Below the pieces are notes generated by a model. It saw only the letters and a program-made list of their open reading frames with translations, was not told the DNA's origin and ran no database searches. 64,000 nt of DNA from Trogon surrucura (lineage: Eukaryota; Chordata; Aves; Trogoniformes; Trogonidae), in assembly GCA_020746105.1 (NCBI GenBank), contig CM036658.1, positions 32,885,099 to 32,949,098 of the forward strand, read 5' to 3'. Position numbers and translations under genes: made by a program. Below, in pieces: positions 37,001 to 50,459 of the stretch (position 1 is its first letter; each line of letters starts with the position of its first letter).

Positions 37001-38255
37001 AAACTTTGACCTTCCTGAGTTTGAAAGGTCCTTGAGAAAGAAAACTCAAATTTATAATTTGGACTTTGAAGAGAAATTCACATGGAAAAATGTTGAAAAA
37101 AAAATCATTCAAGAATTCAGCGTTTGTTTGCTTTCTTTTTGTTTTAAGCGTTTGTTGAATATGAAGTATATAAGATAACAGACCAGACTAGACATTTTGA
37201 CTTGGTCTATTTTCCTACTCCTGATATGTAACCATCTGAGAGTGTTTCTGTCTTTTGTGGGAAACTGGATCTAGCTTACAGTTGAATGGTAAATCTTAGT
37301 CATTGGGCCTCTTCCATGAATTCCTGTAAACGGAACTCCGGTAAGGGTGGAAGTGATAGCGAGTCTGGGCTGTACAGCTGCCTGAAATGGCTTCGTGCTA
37401 CAAAAACCTTCTGGTCTCAGTGAGTGTTTCTGGAAAGCTGACTGGAAAAACAAACTTTTTTTTTCTGCTTACCAGATCTCAAAAGGAAGTAGAAAGACAG
37501 AGAGCTCTAAGTTACAAGCACCAAGAGAGTAATGTGTAGTATACTTGCATACTTCTTATGAGTGAGAAAATCTGCTTAGCTAAAGCACACTCAGTGCTTC
37601 CTCTTTGTCTTAAATTTTTTGCAGGTGAAACACACAGGTAAATCCCTAGTGTCTTCTGGCCATGATGAAGTCTTAACTAACTCTCCAGTAAATACTTATT
37701 AAGTCACACAGGTCTAGTAATTAAAATCGTGTGTAGTATGTCCAAGAGCTTGTCCGTGAAAGTAGCTGTTCACACAGTTCAGGTACAAACCACGAGGATG
37801 CTGATACAAAAGTTCGCTGAGGGAAAACTGAGTTTGTCTTGGGTGTCACGGCACATCAGTTCCTGCCGCCAGGAATTTTGCTGGGGGTGGCAAATTGTCT
37901 TCCTTTTTGTAGCCTGTCTTCCAAGCTGGATTTTCAAGCAGTTTCTGTCAAAACAAAATAGAGCAGAGAATTGTGGAGTGAAGACAGCCTGAGGGAGGGA
38001 ACACTCCTCAGCTGTCCCTTCTGCTGTGGGCTTGCTTGTGGTCATACAGGGACAGTGGACAGGGTGATTTTGTAAGGTGCACTCCAATAAGGAGTGATGA
38101 AATTACATGCACAAAGTATTTTAAGGTGCTGAGCTACTCTGGGAATAAAGGTCCATGCTGAGAACATGAAGTAGGCAGTGACTAATTCTTTCCTTGAGAC
38201 AGCAACCTCTCCTCTTCTCTTTTAGGCAACAGCAGTGCCACAGGAGAACAACTGA
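27882..38255 (+). CDS. CDO1: Cysteine dioxygenase type 1
   Basis: Cytosolic non-haem Fe(II) enzyme that adds O2 to L-cysteine to give cysteine sulfinate, the first step to taurine and sulfate. Five coding exons (27882-28060, 30433-30510, 33292-33449, 35939-36108, 38226-38255), all with GT/AG borders and matching phases, give 204 residues against about 200 in mammals. The cupin iron ligands are present: His in [11 protein letters not shown] (about residues 89 and 91) and His in IGLHRVEN (about 144). The cross-linking pair is also present: Cys about 96 and Tyr in LHLYSPPFD (about 161). One extra residue lies in exon 3 ([11 protein letters not shown]). A second ATG 3 nt upstream (27879) could start one residue earlier; I prefer 27882 because the family begins MEQ. 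The gene lies in the same direction downstream of ATG12, as in mammals. Confidence 0.97.
28061..30432 (+). other. CDO1: CDO1 intron 1
   Basis: Begins with A/C homopolymer-like stretches (28061-28130), then the GC-rich hairpin, then C and A runs at 28465-28502. Past about 28800 it becomes ordinary AT-rich DNA. No other gene seen; ORFs are chance. Confidence 0.7.
28337..28410. repeat. Near-perfect 74-nt GC-rich hairpin in CDO1 intron 1
   Basis: An inverted repeat centred between 28373 and 28374. The two 37-nt halves pair with 33 Watson-Crick pairs, one G-T pair and two mismatches, with essentially no loop. The arms include CCCCCGATCGC/GCGATCGGGGG and CCCCCCGGCGGGGC/GCCCCGCCGGGGGG. It lies 277 bp after the exon 1 donor, inside the CpG island. 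It could form a cruciform or a strong RNA stem; the function is unknown. Confidence 0.85.
30433..30510 (+). CDS. CDO1: CDO1 coding exon 2
   Basis: 78 nt. Acceptor TTTGTGTTTCAG, donor GTTCGT at 30511 (a weaker donor). Encodes [20 protein letters not shown] and GEGHG, the first cupin strands. Confidence 0.95.
30511..33291 (+). other. CDO1: CDO1 intron 2
   Basis: 2.8 kb of mostly unique AT-rich sequence. Its only recognised content is the sense LTR of family B at 32192-32960. Small ORFs show no protein family. Confidence 0.65.
32192..32960 (+). repeat. LTR family B, copy 3 (fullest)
   Basis: Starts TGTCCTGGTTTGAGCTAAAA at 32192. It runs through GGGACATGGGATTAAGCTCT and TGTTGATACCATTTTTGTAT to an ATTAAAGC box near 32831, then a U5-like tail ending uncertainly at about 32960. 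It is sense in CDO1 intron 2 and inverted relative to the copy at 24175-24830. No internal retroviral sequence adjoins it, so it is probably a solo LTR. Confidence 0.75.
33292..33449 (+). CDS. CDO1: CDO1 coding exon 3
   Basis: 158 nt. Acceptor ATATATAG, donor GTAAGC at 33450. Carries two iron-binding His residues and the cross-link Cys in [10 protein letters not shown], and ends ...NQCAYIN. Confidence 0.96.
33450..38225 (+). other. CDO1: CDO1 introns 3 and 4 (with exon 4 between)
   Basis: Intron 3 (33450-35938) and intron 4 (36109-38225) hold no recognisable repeat or extra exon. The AT-rich TATACA repeats near 33560-33600 are low complexity. Confidence 0.65.
35939..36108 (+). CDS. CDO1: CDO1 coding exon 4
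   Basis: 170 nt. Acceptor TCGCTGGTGTAG, donor GTAAGT at 36109. Carries the third iron ligand (IGLHRVEN) and the cross-link Tyr (LHLYSPPFD), ending ...QYGERTLS. Confidence 0.96.
38226..38255 (+). CDS. CDO1: CDO1 coding exon 5
   Basis: 30 nt including TGA: nine residues ATAVPQENN, after the pyrimidine-rich acceptor CTTCTCTTTTAG. The -ENN end matches the C-terminus of vertebrate CDO1, which supports this short exon. Confidence 0.88.
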   Translation, partial: ATAVPQENN

Positions 38256-38970
38256 GAAGCACCAGCGCATGTTTCCATAAGACCTGCTGAATGTTTGACC
38301 GGGGACAGAAGACTCACATGGCTAGGACGAACAACCAGCTATGTTTCTATACCTTGTACATAGGAGTACATTAGGGCAGCTTCCGGACCACCTGCAATTC
38401 CCCTGAGCAAATGCTGTTTACGGTACACTAAGCCAACTAGTGCCATGAACAATTACTTCAGAGTTTAGATGCCTTTTCTTAGGCTTCTGTCAGAATTAAG
38501 TAGTTTGTTTTCTGATTCTAGCCTCCTTTTAATTCCACTTCTGGTACCACACTGCGAATATCAGAAATAGAATTTTTAAACATCATCTGATACTACTTAA
38601 TAGGCCTACATTTATGTCTGCTCTCAATGGAATTAATAACCACATAAACTTCTAAGCTTCCAGTCACTTGGACCTATGGGTAGTACACTAGATACAACTA
38701 ACAGCAGCGCTTTTTTATTTTTTTTGATTAAGTCTTTTAGGTTTTAATACTCTAGGCAATATTGATAGTTTTGTGCATTTTTTACTTTTTGTTTTTACGG
38801 TTTCATTTGTCAGATCTTGTTTTAAATAGGAGCAGAAAAATGCTTCATGCACAATGATTTTCAAAGCTGATTGAGCAGTGATTTGGGGATTTAAAAAGAC
38901 TAATCATACTTAATTCAGCTAATGTCCAGTTTCCAAAGTTTTCTGTATAGCTACTGAAGAAGGTAACTGA

Positions 38971-38976
38971 AATAAA
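38971..38976 (+). promoter_or_regulatory. CDO1: Candidate CDO1 polyadenylation signal
   Basis: AATAAA about 720 nt after the CDO1 stop. This gives an mRNA length similar to the roughly 1.5-1.7 kb known in mammals. No transcript evidence is available here. Confidence 0.5.
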
Positions 38977-40481
38977 ACTGGATTTGTTCACAGATTTCAA
39001 AGTTTTCAGTCTTTTTATGTGGTAACTAAAGTATTCATCACACTTGTCCAAAATGCACATCCCTCATGAACATCTATGCCTCTTACAAGCAATACACTAT
39101 TAGAAAAGGCTTTATAAAATTGAAAGTATTTCAAACATGTGAAGAATCCTGATCCCAATCAAGCTGGTGGGAGTTCTGCCATTGAGTTCGCTGGTGCTTA
39201 GTTTTATCCTCCGGATTTAGTTAGAAGGAAGGAGCCATCTTGAAAGAAGTTAACTCTACTTAACATATAAAAAATCAGCAAAGCTGCCTGCACTGAGGCT
39301 ATCCCATTCATTTAGTGCAGCTAATAACATGACCAGTAGAGAAAAGTGTAGCATCTACTAGTCTCATAGGCCACTGCTGCTTACTCAAGAAGCAGTTTAA
39401 CTTCTAACAGTAGGCTTTTTAGACGAGTCATGTATTTCCCCTCATATTGACATATTTACTGTATGAGATCCTATTTCCAGGGAGGCTGTGTCAAATTTTC
39501 AAAAATGTTTGAGCACTTTTTAAATGAACTTATGCCCTTAGGCTGCAATTACTCCTTGAGGGCCAGTTTGCACCCGTCGGCTCTCGTCCTCCTCCCCCAT
39601 CTCACTGGAAATTAGCAGTTTCACTTAACTAACTTCAAATACAGTATGCTTTTGCTTATGAGATAAAATTAGAGAACAAACCCATTAGCTTGTAGATCAC
39701 AGGACAGGCAGGTCAGGGGAACTGGGAAGATCAGAGACAAAGCCAAGAAGCATGGCAGCAATGACAGCAGCTAGCTGTACCAAGATCCATTGAAACTTAG
39801 GCAGTACTCCAGTCACACACATGGCTAGCAGGTGAGGCAGAGGTTACATAGCGCAGAAAAACTGACAACTGTCTTCCCGAGTCATCCCAGACACTGTTTA
39901 CCCATGGTAAATGTGTTATCATACATTGCATAAAATAATACAGGAGTTTCAACATTTCAAAACAAGGTACTTGCCAGGTACTAATGTATGCCATACCAGA
40001 AACGTGAGGGGGTAGTTTATCCAGCATAAAGGGCACAAAATGCAGGAAACCTCAAGAGAAATTAATTGGGTCCAGAGTCCGTAGAACACATCAGACACCA
40101 CCTTTGCCACTTCCTGAGGACTAGCCATGCATCTTGTGCTCCGAACAGCACAAGCATAAACCTAATACCTAACAAAAGCAATGTCAATCAATATATATCA
40201 AGTGATACAATGAGGAGTCACCTTTTCACTTGCACAAATATCTAAGCCAAAATATTCTATGATTCTACGTTCACATAAGCTGTGCTGGTTTAAAACATAG
40301 ATACCAGTATCAGCAAAATAGGTTTTACACATTATTATGGCTGAAGAGCAAGATATTAAACCTTCTAGTATATGAGAGTACTTCAGCTTTGTAGTAATGC
40401 TAAGTGGCCAGCTGATGAGACATCAAGGAGGGTGACAGTTTGCTGTCATAGGGCAATGAACAGCTGTTTAGTGATACATGG
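38977..40481. other. Unannotated spacer
   Basis: AT-rich intergenic sequence after CDO1, with no recognised gene or repeat. Confidence 0.5.
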
Positions 40482-41223
40482 AATCATAGAATCCTAAAAT
40501 CATAGAATGTTAGGGGTTGGAAGGGGCCTCTAGAGATCATCTAGTTCAACTCCCCTGCCAGAGCAGGATCACACAGGGCAGCCACGCAGGAACACATCCA
40601 TGTGGGTTTTGAAAGTTTCCAGAGAAGTAGACTCCACAACTTCTCTGGGCAGCCTGTGCCAGTGCTCTGTCACCCTCACAGTAAAGAAGTTTCTCCTCAT
40701 GTTGAGGTGGAACTTCCTGTGTTCTAGCTTATACCCATTATTGCTTAGTCCTATTACTGGGCACCATTGTGAAGAGACCAGCACCTTCCTCTTGACCTCC
40801 ACTGGTCAGGTATTTCTATACATTAAAAAGGTCCCCTCTCAGTCTTTTCAAGACTGAACAGCCCCAGTTCTCTCAGTCTTTCTTCACAGGACAGATGTTC
40901 AAGTCCCTTGATCATCCTCACAGCTCTCCCTTGGACTCTCTCCAGTAGGTCCCTGTCTCTCTTGAACTGGGGAGCCCAAAACTGGACACAGTATTCCAGG
41001 TGTGGTCTCACCAGGGCAGAGTAGAGGGGGAGGAGAACCTCCCTAGACCTGCTGGACACACTTTTCTGAATGCCCCCCAGGATCCCATTGGCCCTCTTGG
41101 CCACGAGGGCACATTACTGTCCCATGGACAACTTACTGCCCACTAGGACTCCAAGGTCTTTCTCCACAGGGCTGCTTTCCAGCAGGACAACCTCTAATCT
41201 GTACTGGTGCCTGGCATTGTTCA
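40482..41223 (-). mobile_element. CR1 LINE fragment, antisense
   Basis: About 740 bp of the CR1 3' end in minus orientation. It has the terminal 8-mer-like repeat (AATCATAGAATC, AAATCATAGAATG), GGGGTTGGAAGGGGCCTCTA, GACTCCACAACTTCTCTGGG, TTCTCCTCATGTTGAGGTGG and GTATTCCAGGTGTGGTCTCA. On the minus strand it encodes pieces of the RT C-terminus (40823-41104 and 40569-40802) in different frames, so it is inactive. Confidence 0.92.
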
Positions 41224-44200
41224 TATGCTTTTGTCTGGGAAGGTGTTATTGAGCTGTGTCACTGTAAATTGAAGAGAGTTTAGCGTTTACCTGGGTTACA
41301 GCTAAGATCCTTAAGCGGTAAGAGATACTTCCCTAGACCATTAATATTACTAATTATGCAGGCCAGTAAGAGCAGGAGGAACTCAATCTAAATATGATTT
41401 GGTGCATTAACTAAGATTTCAGTGAAGGAACTCCAACAGAAAGACACAGGGTGGGAAAGTAGTAATGGGAGTCAAGTGCAGCGTTTACATGAATTCGGAA
41501 AACTGCAAGGGTTTGGTGGGTTCAGTTGTTGGGCTTTTTGGGTTTTGTGAGAGTCATTACTACAAATTTTGCAAGAAAATTGTTTACCAACAATATGATT
41601 TACATGGGAAGGCTCTGTAGCAAAGAGTCCCTGGGAAGGCATATGGCATATGCAAAGGAAAAGCTGACAATGGGGACTCTTCTGAGAAGGGAAATGCTGT
41701 CCCTGTCTGTGTTCAACTCATTATTTAAGCCTGGGTGACAGTTAAGCGGCTTCACATTTGAACATTTTTCATCTTCCCTTCTTGCTGATGTATAGAGGAA
41801 CACAGCAGAGTTTAAACCCACTCATCATGTAATCTTGATTCCATTACGAAGTCTCTTCTCTAAACTGCAAAAATAAACGTGCAAGACGAGCAGAAAGATG
41901 CGAAGCGCAATATTCTTCAACTGTGCTATATATTCTGCTCTTGTTGGTTTTGTTCACAAAGGTCTTTGCTGTCCTTAAATGTCAGAGAGTCTTGTGTTCT
42001 GGGCAAGGACCATAGCTCCAGCATTTTGCTGGTAAAGGAAGCAAACAGACTTGGAGAAACTGGGCAGGCCTTCAAGATTGTTTCTGACCGTTGTAGCTTG
42101 TATGAGGCTTTATTCAATAATTAGATCTCAAATCTTTGAATTCTGTGGGTGCTTTACACCACATGATATTTCTTCAGCAATGAACAGCTCCCCAAAACAG
42201 GAATAGACACACTTTTCTAACCTAATCGATCACTTGCACATACTACACAGGAAGAGTTTGGGCTTTTTTTAAAAAAAATGAAACAATTTATACCTTAACC
42301 AGACCTGTTTTCTCTTTGCTTTTACTCTTCAATTCACTAAAAATCTTTGGTACAGATGGGTGATTATATTATTTTCTCTTAAAGCCTAGCTTCTTAACAT
42401 CTAAAATGTGCCTCCATCCTGTCTCATTGTAGGCTCAGAGGAATATAAATTGTCAGTATCAATGCTATTTTCACTTCACTTCCTAGCAGGAAAAAACCCA
42501 CCTTTTCTGAACCACAAAGATAAAGTGTATATGCTGTTCACTGGCTCCTGCTTTGGTTTATTTTTCATGACTGTCCTGCTCTTAGTTTTAGATTTATATC
42601 CTTGCAGGGCCTGATGCCCTCCCAGGTTTAGTTAACTGTCTGACCTATGGCCAACAGTGTCGAAGAATATTTTAAAACATGGTGATTAAATGTGAATTAA
42701 TGTATTTTCTAGAGGATGAAACTTCATTAGCCTGCTTCCTTAATTCATAATAATTTGAGAAATGGCGTAAGAGGATTGTGTGCCACATGCTACTTTAATC
42801 TGACCAATTTCCCTGAGACCTGCATGAATTGTAAAGCTACCATGAGTAAAATATGTTCCCTGACCAGAAAGCAAAGCTTCTGCTCCAAAAGACAGCTACA
42901 TTCTGTTCTTTGCTCCCATTTGGTATTCAAATTCAGATCCTTAGTATCTCTGGGGTTTTTTTTTCATTTTTGTTTGTTTCTTAAACAATATAATTAATAA
43001 AAATTGTTTGATTTTCTTTATCAGTCATTGTCTCAGGAAGCTCTGACAGCAGCAGACAGAAAAATGAACCTCCTCCTCTCTGCCTAGCTGAAAGAAATGC
43101 CTCTGGAATACACCACCTGTTGCAATGAGCGCTCTGTCAAATAAGCATGCTGGAAAATGTTTCATCCCTGTTTTTTTTAGCTGCAGGAAACTATAAAGCT
43201 TTGCCCTTAAGAGAACTGCAAAACAGCTGCATGAGTTTTTGGTGCTAGGTGCAGAGACCTCCTGTCAATGACTCACTTAAAAGATGGCCCTGAAAGTGCA
43301 TGTCCTGAGCATAAGGACAAGCAATCCTGAGGAGCAGAGTATTAAGACATTAGAGAATTACTTTGTGAATGTCTGTTGCTACTGCAAAGACCAAGTTCAT
43401 TTGAGGTCTGGTTACATATGATGATAGAAGCCATGGTTTGAACCTTTCGATGAAATAGTGAAAAGTTTTCTGGGAGGCCCTCAGATGTGGCTGATGGTAA
43501 TTTCTCTGCTGTAACTAGGGGTCTGAATGGGTCTCAGATTGCTGGTATGAAAATATTAACCAAGCACATTCACAGGGAAGAAAACAGCATTTGTAAATGC
43601 TTGCTTAAGAAAAAAAAATCTGCAAGATAGCCCCATTTAAAGTCAGAGCCTGGAGGAAGCCTTATCACTGCTTTTTTGGCTAGATCTTTATACCATATAT
43701 GTTTGAATAGCAATGCTGTCGTCAACGAGCTTAGAGTGGTTCTTATTTTAAATGTTTATTGGAACTGAGTGCTTAATTCTGGTTATATTTATTACCTGAG
43801 ACTTCAGATTGTGGCCCTTCCTGAATATGGTTACTTGTGAGTGAAAAGGCACTGCTTGAGAGAAGCTTTAACATCCAGTGTTTCATGTTGGCCAGGAGCA
43901 TTCAGAATTAGATTTTCTGACAAAACACAGGTGTGAGAGGAAAAGCCTTTTTCTACATCATTGTATTAGCTAAAACAACACACCTCTCTGCTTTTCACTT
44001 TTCTCATAACTTTGGGGTTCTGATATCTTGGAAATATAAAACCCTTGGGTTGAAGTTCATGGTCCGCATTCTGGCCCCTGCTCTCTTGGCACAAAGCAAT
44101 TGAAAAAAACAGCTTAAGCCATCTGCAGATGCCCCAGACACAGTGGTTACGGCATTTTGCAAAGCAATGCAGTATTCAACCTGTAAACTTTCTTGAACCA

Positions 44201-45180
44201 GGCAGGAAAAGTGAAATGCATAAGGTACAAGAATTATTACTCTCTTGTTACATGCAATGCAGTATTACTAGTGCCATTCTTCCATGGATGGTGGAAGTAT
44301 GCTATAGGTATTAGAGAATTAAGCTCTGATACACCAAAAGAGCTAAATTATGTCTAAGTGATTTGTATAGTCTCAACTGCTGCAGCCTTTGAACTCCTAG
44401 AAATATTTATTCCCACTGTATCAAGCTTGTGGCTGGTGAGGAATAGCAGGTTCTTTAATAATAAGGGAATTGAGGCACAGTGAAACTGGTGACCTTTTTT
44501 TAGACAGGGCAGATAGCTCTACAAAAGTGTTGCAAACCCCATGCTAGGTTCCAATACATTTAGTTAGTCGGTATTTCTGTTGCTGTCTAAAAAAAGGTAT
44601 CTTCTTCCATGGGGAACAAAAATGTAAGAAGAGTAAATGTTCTTACAGAGCATCTATAAATCAATTGCCTTTCACTTCTATTGTAAGACTAATATGTTTA
44701 ACTAAGACCTGGAAATATCAAATGCTCCTTTACAGGACAAGCCCTGTAAAATAACACTAAATATTTTGTGGCAGTCTTTGACTCTGAAATCACAATCAGA
44801 ACATTTAGTAAAAACATCTTTCATAATCAAAAGTCCCAAACACCAGTGCAAGTCTTTTCCACAGAGCTGAAAATGATTCAAAACAAATGGAAAATTCGTT
44901 CCATAGACTCATACAAAAACAAAGATGAAGTTTTGGAAACCAGTTAGTTCTAAAGAAAACAAGACCCAAATATTGCCCTGCCTTTGGAATTCCCTTAGTT
45001 GCACCTGCAGAGCAGCTAGTAAGAGGATCCCAAGAAAATGAGTCAGTCACAGAGTTTTTGCAATATTAAATGCTTACCTTAATTATAAGCCATTTCTCTG
45101 AAAAAGTTGCTTCTCTCTATTATTTGAATATCTGTAAAAGATGTCACACTGTCACTTGAAAAAAATGAAGCAATTGCAAA
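41224..45180. other. Unannotated intergenic stretch
   Basis: 4 kb of AT-rich DNA. ORFs up to about 80 codons lack any family resemblance and codon structure. Nothing supportable is seen. Confidence 0.5.
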
Positions 45181-45812
45181 TCATAGAATCACAGAATGTT
45201 AGGGGTTGGAAGGGACCTCTGGAGATCCTGTCAAAGGAGGATTCCCTAGGGCAGCCACCCAGGAACACGTCCAGGCGGGTTTTGAAAGTCTCCAGAGAAG
45301 GAGACTCCACAACCTCTCTGGGCAGCCTGTGCCAGGGCTCTGGCAGCCTCACAGTAAAGACTTTTCTCCTCATGTTGAGGTGGAACTTCGTATGTTCTAA
45401 CTTAAACCCATTATTTCTTGTTCTGTTGCTGGGCACCACTGAGCAGAGATTGTCTCCTTACCCTTGATACCCACCCCTCAGATATTTATATGCATTAATA
45501 AGGCCCCCTCTCAGCTGTCTCCTTTCAAGGCTAAATAGGCCCAGTTCTCTCAGTCTCTCTTCACAGCAGAGATGTTCAAGTCCCTTGACCATCCATGTAA
45601 CTCTCCGTTGGACTCTCTCCAGTAGGTCCCTGTCTCTCTTGAACTGGAGAGCCCAAAACTGGACACAGTATTCCAGGTGTGGTCTTACCAGGGCAGAGCA
45701 GATGGGGAGGAGAGAGAACCTCCCTAGCCCTGCTGGACACACTTTTCTTAATGTCCTCCAGGATCCCATTGGCCCTCTTGGCCACGAGGGCACATTACTG
45801 TCCCATGTTCCT
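45181..45812 (-). mobile_element. CR1 LINE fragment, antisense
   Basis: About 630 bp, the same region as the copy at 40.5 kb: CACAGAATGTTAGGGGTTGG at the 3' end through GACTCCACAACCTCTCTGGG to GGACACACTTTTCTTAATGT. The RT C-terminal frame is split between 45152-45439 and 45458-45820. The 40.5-kb and 45-kb copies look like one subfamily. Confidence 0.92.
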
Positions 45813-48800
45813 TGGTGCAAGGTGGAAAGGAAACTGGTGGTCAGTCATATTCAATAAACTGTGGAGCAGCAACCACTTCAACAGTCAACGGCCACCTTCA
45901 GGTTTACGATTGGAAGAAAGGAGACCTTTTGGTGTTGTACCAGGTTTACTCACTGGTATGACAACTTCGAACTACCAGTGGATGCTTTAACCCTCTGCAC
46001 AGATGCTCTAACTTTGTTAAACAAAATACAGTCACTCAAAATAGCTTCATCTTGCTCTTTCTCAAAGAATTAGTGAAAAAAGAAGTACCTTAAGTTGGCA
46101 CACAGATACATCTACATACTACCTCATGCTCTGAATTCATGGAAGAGATCTCATGTTCGAATAAACGGAATTTAAATAGCCATGTGTGAGGAATCATGCA
46201 GCAAAGAAATAAAGATGATGACCTTGGATGAAGCAGTCCTACTGACAGTAATCATAAGATTTAAGACCAGAGTTGTCCAGACAAACCAGATCTCAAGTGA
46301 ATTTTTTATGAAAGTCTTCAATTAACCCACAGTCTTTCCTTCCTAACACCACATGAGATTTCCCACTGTAAGATTCCCTTGAGGACTCTGGGGAAAACAT
46401 TCCCTTAGAAAAGATCTGGAATTATTGATTCATGAAAGGGCAATGACTTAGCAGTTGAAAGCAATGCTGATTTATCAATGTAATTGCTACTCATGTTATT
46501 GTGATGCAAATAGCTTATACCAAACATTAAGAGTGATCCGAATAGATTTATATACGTTTAATAAACACATGAAGTTCCTATTATGAGCCAAAGTACATGG
46601 CCACTATTGACATCCTCAATTAAATGAATCATGGGTCTATGTAGACTTGTTCTTTTTTTCTGATTGATAGAGATCTGCTGCAGCATACTCACAGGACAAC
46701 TGTTCTGAGGTACACACTGGGCTCTTAAATGGTTTTGGGATGCTGCAGCTCTGTTGAGGTTTCTCCTAAGCACAGGTTCTTCACTAGCTACTTGTATGTT
46801 GACACAGGACTTCACAGGTCAGCTGCCTTCTCACGTTCCTTCTCAGGTACCTTCTCAGGTTACTACTGCATCTTCCAGGTTTGTCAGTAGTTTCCATGCG
46901 CTCATCCTTTGACATTGCATTTCCGGATGAGGAACAAGGAAAATAATACGACCTACACACGATGGTGATGGGGGGATCTTTGCAATAGGGTAGGGCTTGT
47001 AACTTATTTTTTTAATTCATAAAATAGTAAGAATAATGCCCCAGAGATCTATACAAAATAAAACATTACTTCTTTCTGCAAGAGTCATCAAACCAGCTAG
47101 TACACTTACGAAAGACGGGCAAGTTTCAGGCACATACAACCTTTCCATGCATGGAGACAATGAGCTAATTCGGAAGAAATGTATGTCTAAGACAGCAATC
47201 TGTGGTTCTACAGGAAGATTCCTGACAGAGTTGGGATTCTTTAGTAGAAGGGTACTATCATACTATCAGCTCCATCCCTTCTCAAAATGTTATTGACAGG
47301 AAAATTACAAAATGAGACAATGGTTCAGTTCAGATAAGCTTTTCAGACAAGTGCTTTTGTAATAAAGCTTGAGTTTCACCATTGACTTCCACAGAAGTAG
47401 AACTGGATTCTCTCTATTCTAATGATGTGATGGTGAGGTTTTGTAGTTATGGGTTTGGAAAGGGCAGCATTGCAGTAATATTCTTTATACCTCTTAGATC
47501 CTCTTCAGGAGAGGTAGCTATAATTTCTAAATTTGTATGAACTCTCCTGAGTCACAAAGGAAACAAATAATTCTTCCAAGAGGTGCCTAGCACCAGAAGT
47601 GTGTGGGCTAGCTGAGATGTGAGATTCCCTGATGGCTTTTGTCATGTTTTATGTTCTGGCTCCAAATTTCTTGGTTTTTTTACTTTCCAATTACTTTTCA
47701 TTGCAGGACACAAGGTTAGTTCACCTCACAGGAATTTGTTTACTGTTTTCCACTATTTCAAGCCTCTCTCCTGGTTAGTTTTCAACTCTGAAATTACCTT
47801 TTTCCACATACATTTCTTTCCATACAGATCCTGTTAGGTACCTTTGTTTTTTCACTTTTTTGCCTTACTCCAGTAAGTAGCATTACCACTCACTGAAGAG
47901 CACTGGTTCATCCACAGCTGTAATTTTCAGTGTGGATGAAGGTCTTCTTGAGTTAAGCAGGTGTCTTCTTTACCAGATGCTGACTACTAATATCTCACTG
48001 GAGTAAAAGCAGTGAAAATAAGTCAGGCATTTTAAGTCAGGCAAAGTGCAGTCTTGATGTGTTTTGTACCTTATTTTTCACTATCTTGGGTCAGTGGGAA
48101 TGTAGCATTAACTCACAATCTGTTTTTATTTCCTCCTTTTTTCTTCTTTTCATCTTGTTTTCTCTCCTTTCCGTCTTGTTTTCACTCCTTTTACTTCCTG
48201 AACTTTTATCTTAGTTTCTTCCCCCTACCTGCCTTCATCTTATTTTGTATGCATCACAGGCTACAGCCAGGAGAGGGAATTTCATTATGAGGAGAAACTT
48301 GGACAAAGCAGAGTGAATGTTTTCAATGGACAGGAAAAACAACACATCTAGTATGGAAGATATATAGATTTCTCTTCCACTCTTCTACCATTTTCTTTTC
48401 CAGCACTTTAAGCTATGTCTTATTTCAAGGCTTGAACATAAGACTTGCTAAAAAAATGTTCCAAATTGACGTGATTCTCTGTCTTGCCTCTCCCTCCTAG
48501 TCAGTGGTGGTTATATTGAGATTAACACGCCTTTGCACATTAGAGGTTTCTGTTTCCTTAGGGACGTCATAATTGCTAGCATTAAGGCTTTCTGCTTTAA
48601 GTCAAATAGACAGGATGCCATGGTTACAATCAGGGCACTGAAGGAGGAGAATACTGAAATAAGAAAATGGTGCTTCAAAATGAAGCGTCACCATAACCTG
48701 CAAGACTTTTTCTTGGAAGTCCTTCTAATGCTTAAGACCAAACTCTCAAAGGCTGTACATGGCTAAGGGATGCAAGAAGAGAGAATTCAACAGCCAGATC

Positions 48801-50459
48801 TGCTGTCTGTACAAACGAAATGTTCAGTACCTTCTGGGGGAGCCCTGATAGACATCTTCATTGCTGTGCCGTGTTGACGATGTCAATAGGGCACAGCAGG
48901 GGGGTTATGAGGGATAATTTTTCCTGTTCTAAAAATTTAAATTGAATAGTGCATCCCAAACAGATGTGGAAGATTCTGTGCCAAACTTTTTTTTAAAATA
49001 AAAGTAATTACAATGAGAGATGTGCCAGTTTAGGATACGTTGTTGTACGCAACAAACTGTATCTACGTGTATACAACCAACCAACTCTGAACAACTGTAT
49101 CTATATCTGCATGTAAAGGTAGTAGATATGTCTGTTTACCAGGAAAGAAACAGGAATTACTTACTCAAGAACTAAATTTAAACAGCAATTGTTGCGTGGC
49201 TGCCATCATAGCATGCACAGAATTGTGGCCAGAGCTAGAGTGGATGTCCTGCACAGCTTCTGCTGGAACGGAGGCAGAAGTGCCCTGCACTTCAGGCTTT
49301 GCACCACTAAAAGTAGGCAGCCTGGGAGTTTAACTCATGCTGTGCATCAGAGCCTGTGCTTTGTGCAGTAGTCTTCCTAATGAAGAGAGTGGAATGAAAA
49401 CTAATATTCTGGAAGGAGAAGTTTGCTTGTAGCTTGATGCTATGGCAGGCACAGGTAAAACAGACAACGCCACACTAATTCAAGGCAGTAGGAATCTCAA
49501 AAGGGAAAATACTCTTCAGTGGCCGAAAGACTGAGGAACAGTTTGTGTACTTTCCTGTTGGATCCAGCTGGAAGTGTCCAGTTCTTGTCAGCACTTGGGG
49601 ATAAAGATTGCTTGCTGTACTTTAAACCTGTGTGCTGCAGTTGAGGTGACATTTGACTTAAATCTGTTCATCAGATGTGTTTCCTTCTGTAGCTTTAACA
49701 TCTGTTTTCTTAGCATGTCTCTTACTATTTCTGATTTACTGTCTTGTATTCAGAATAACTAAGCTAAACTCTGATAAATGGCTGGGATTTTACATTTTTT
49801 ACAGCAAAGCATTAATTCAATTTACACAGGCTTTCATTTCCTTGGACTGCTGTTTATTGAAATAAAGTTCTGTATCTTTCCTTAAACACGAAATGTATTA
49901 ATCAGCCTTAATTAAGCCATTAATCATGGCTCAAGTTCTACTTTATTACACTTAGGTGGAACTTGTAAAATCACGTGCTTATATTGATCTGAGCTCAAAT
50001 TAGTGTTCAGTCCTGACCTTCAATAAACTCAGAGTTTCTACTGATTACAGTGAAAGCCAAGCATAGGCAGCCATGGCTCAGTGTTTGGCCTTCGGTCCAA
50101 ATTTAGAGGATATGTCGAAAACACTGCTTGTTTTTCTTCTCTTTTGCTTGTCTAAAGTGTCCGTTCCCATCATTCAACCCCAAGTGAAAGTCAAAACGCT
50201 AAATTCTAACTTTGCCAGCTGTAGTTCTCCAAACCTGCCAGTACTTTTACATCAATGGTGAGGACAGGTCACATCACCCTGTTGTCACAAAGATAGCCCA
50301 GGGATTACACAGGTGACCCTGCCTGTCTGTTTCACAAGCATAAATATTACATCACTTCTGACTGGAAATTCCCCTTAGGCAGGCATCTCATGAAAAACGG
50401 TGTTTTAGCTGCTTAGATAGTAACTACTTATGTTTATATGGGAACTGTTAAGCTAACTT
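45813..50459. other. Unannotated intergenic stretch
   Basis: AT-rich, with a pyrimidine-rich block at about 48128-48230. No gene, RNA gene or known repeat could be supported. Confidence 0.5.
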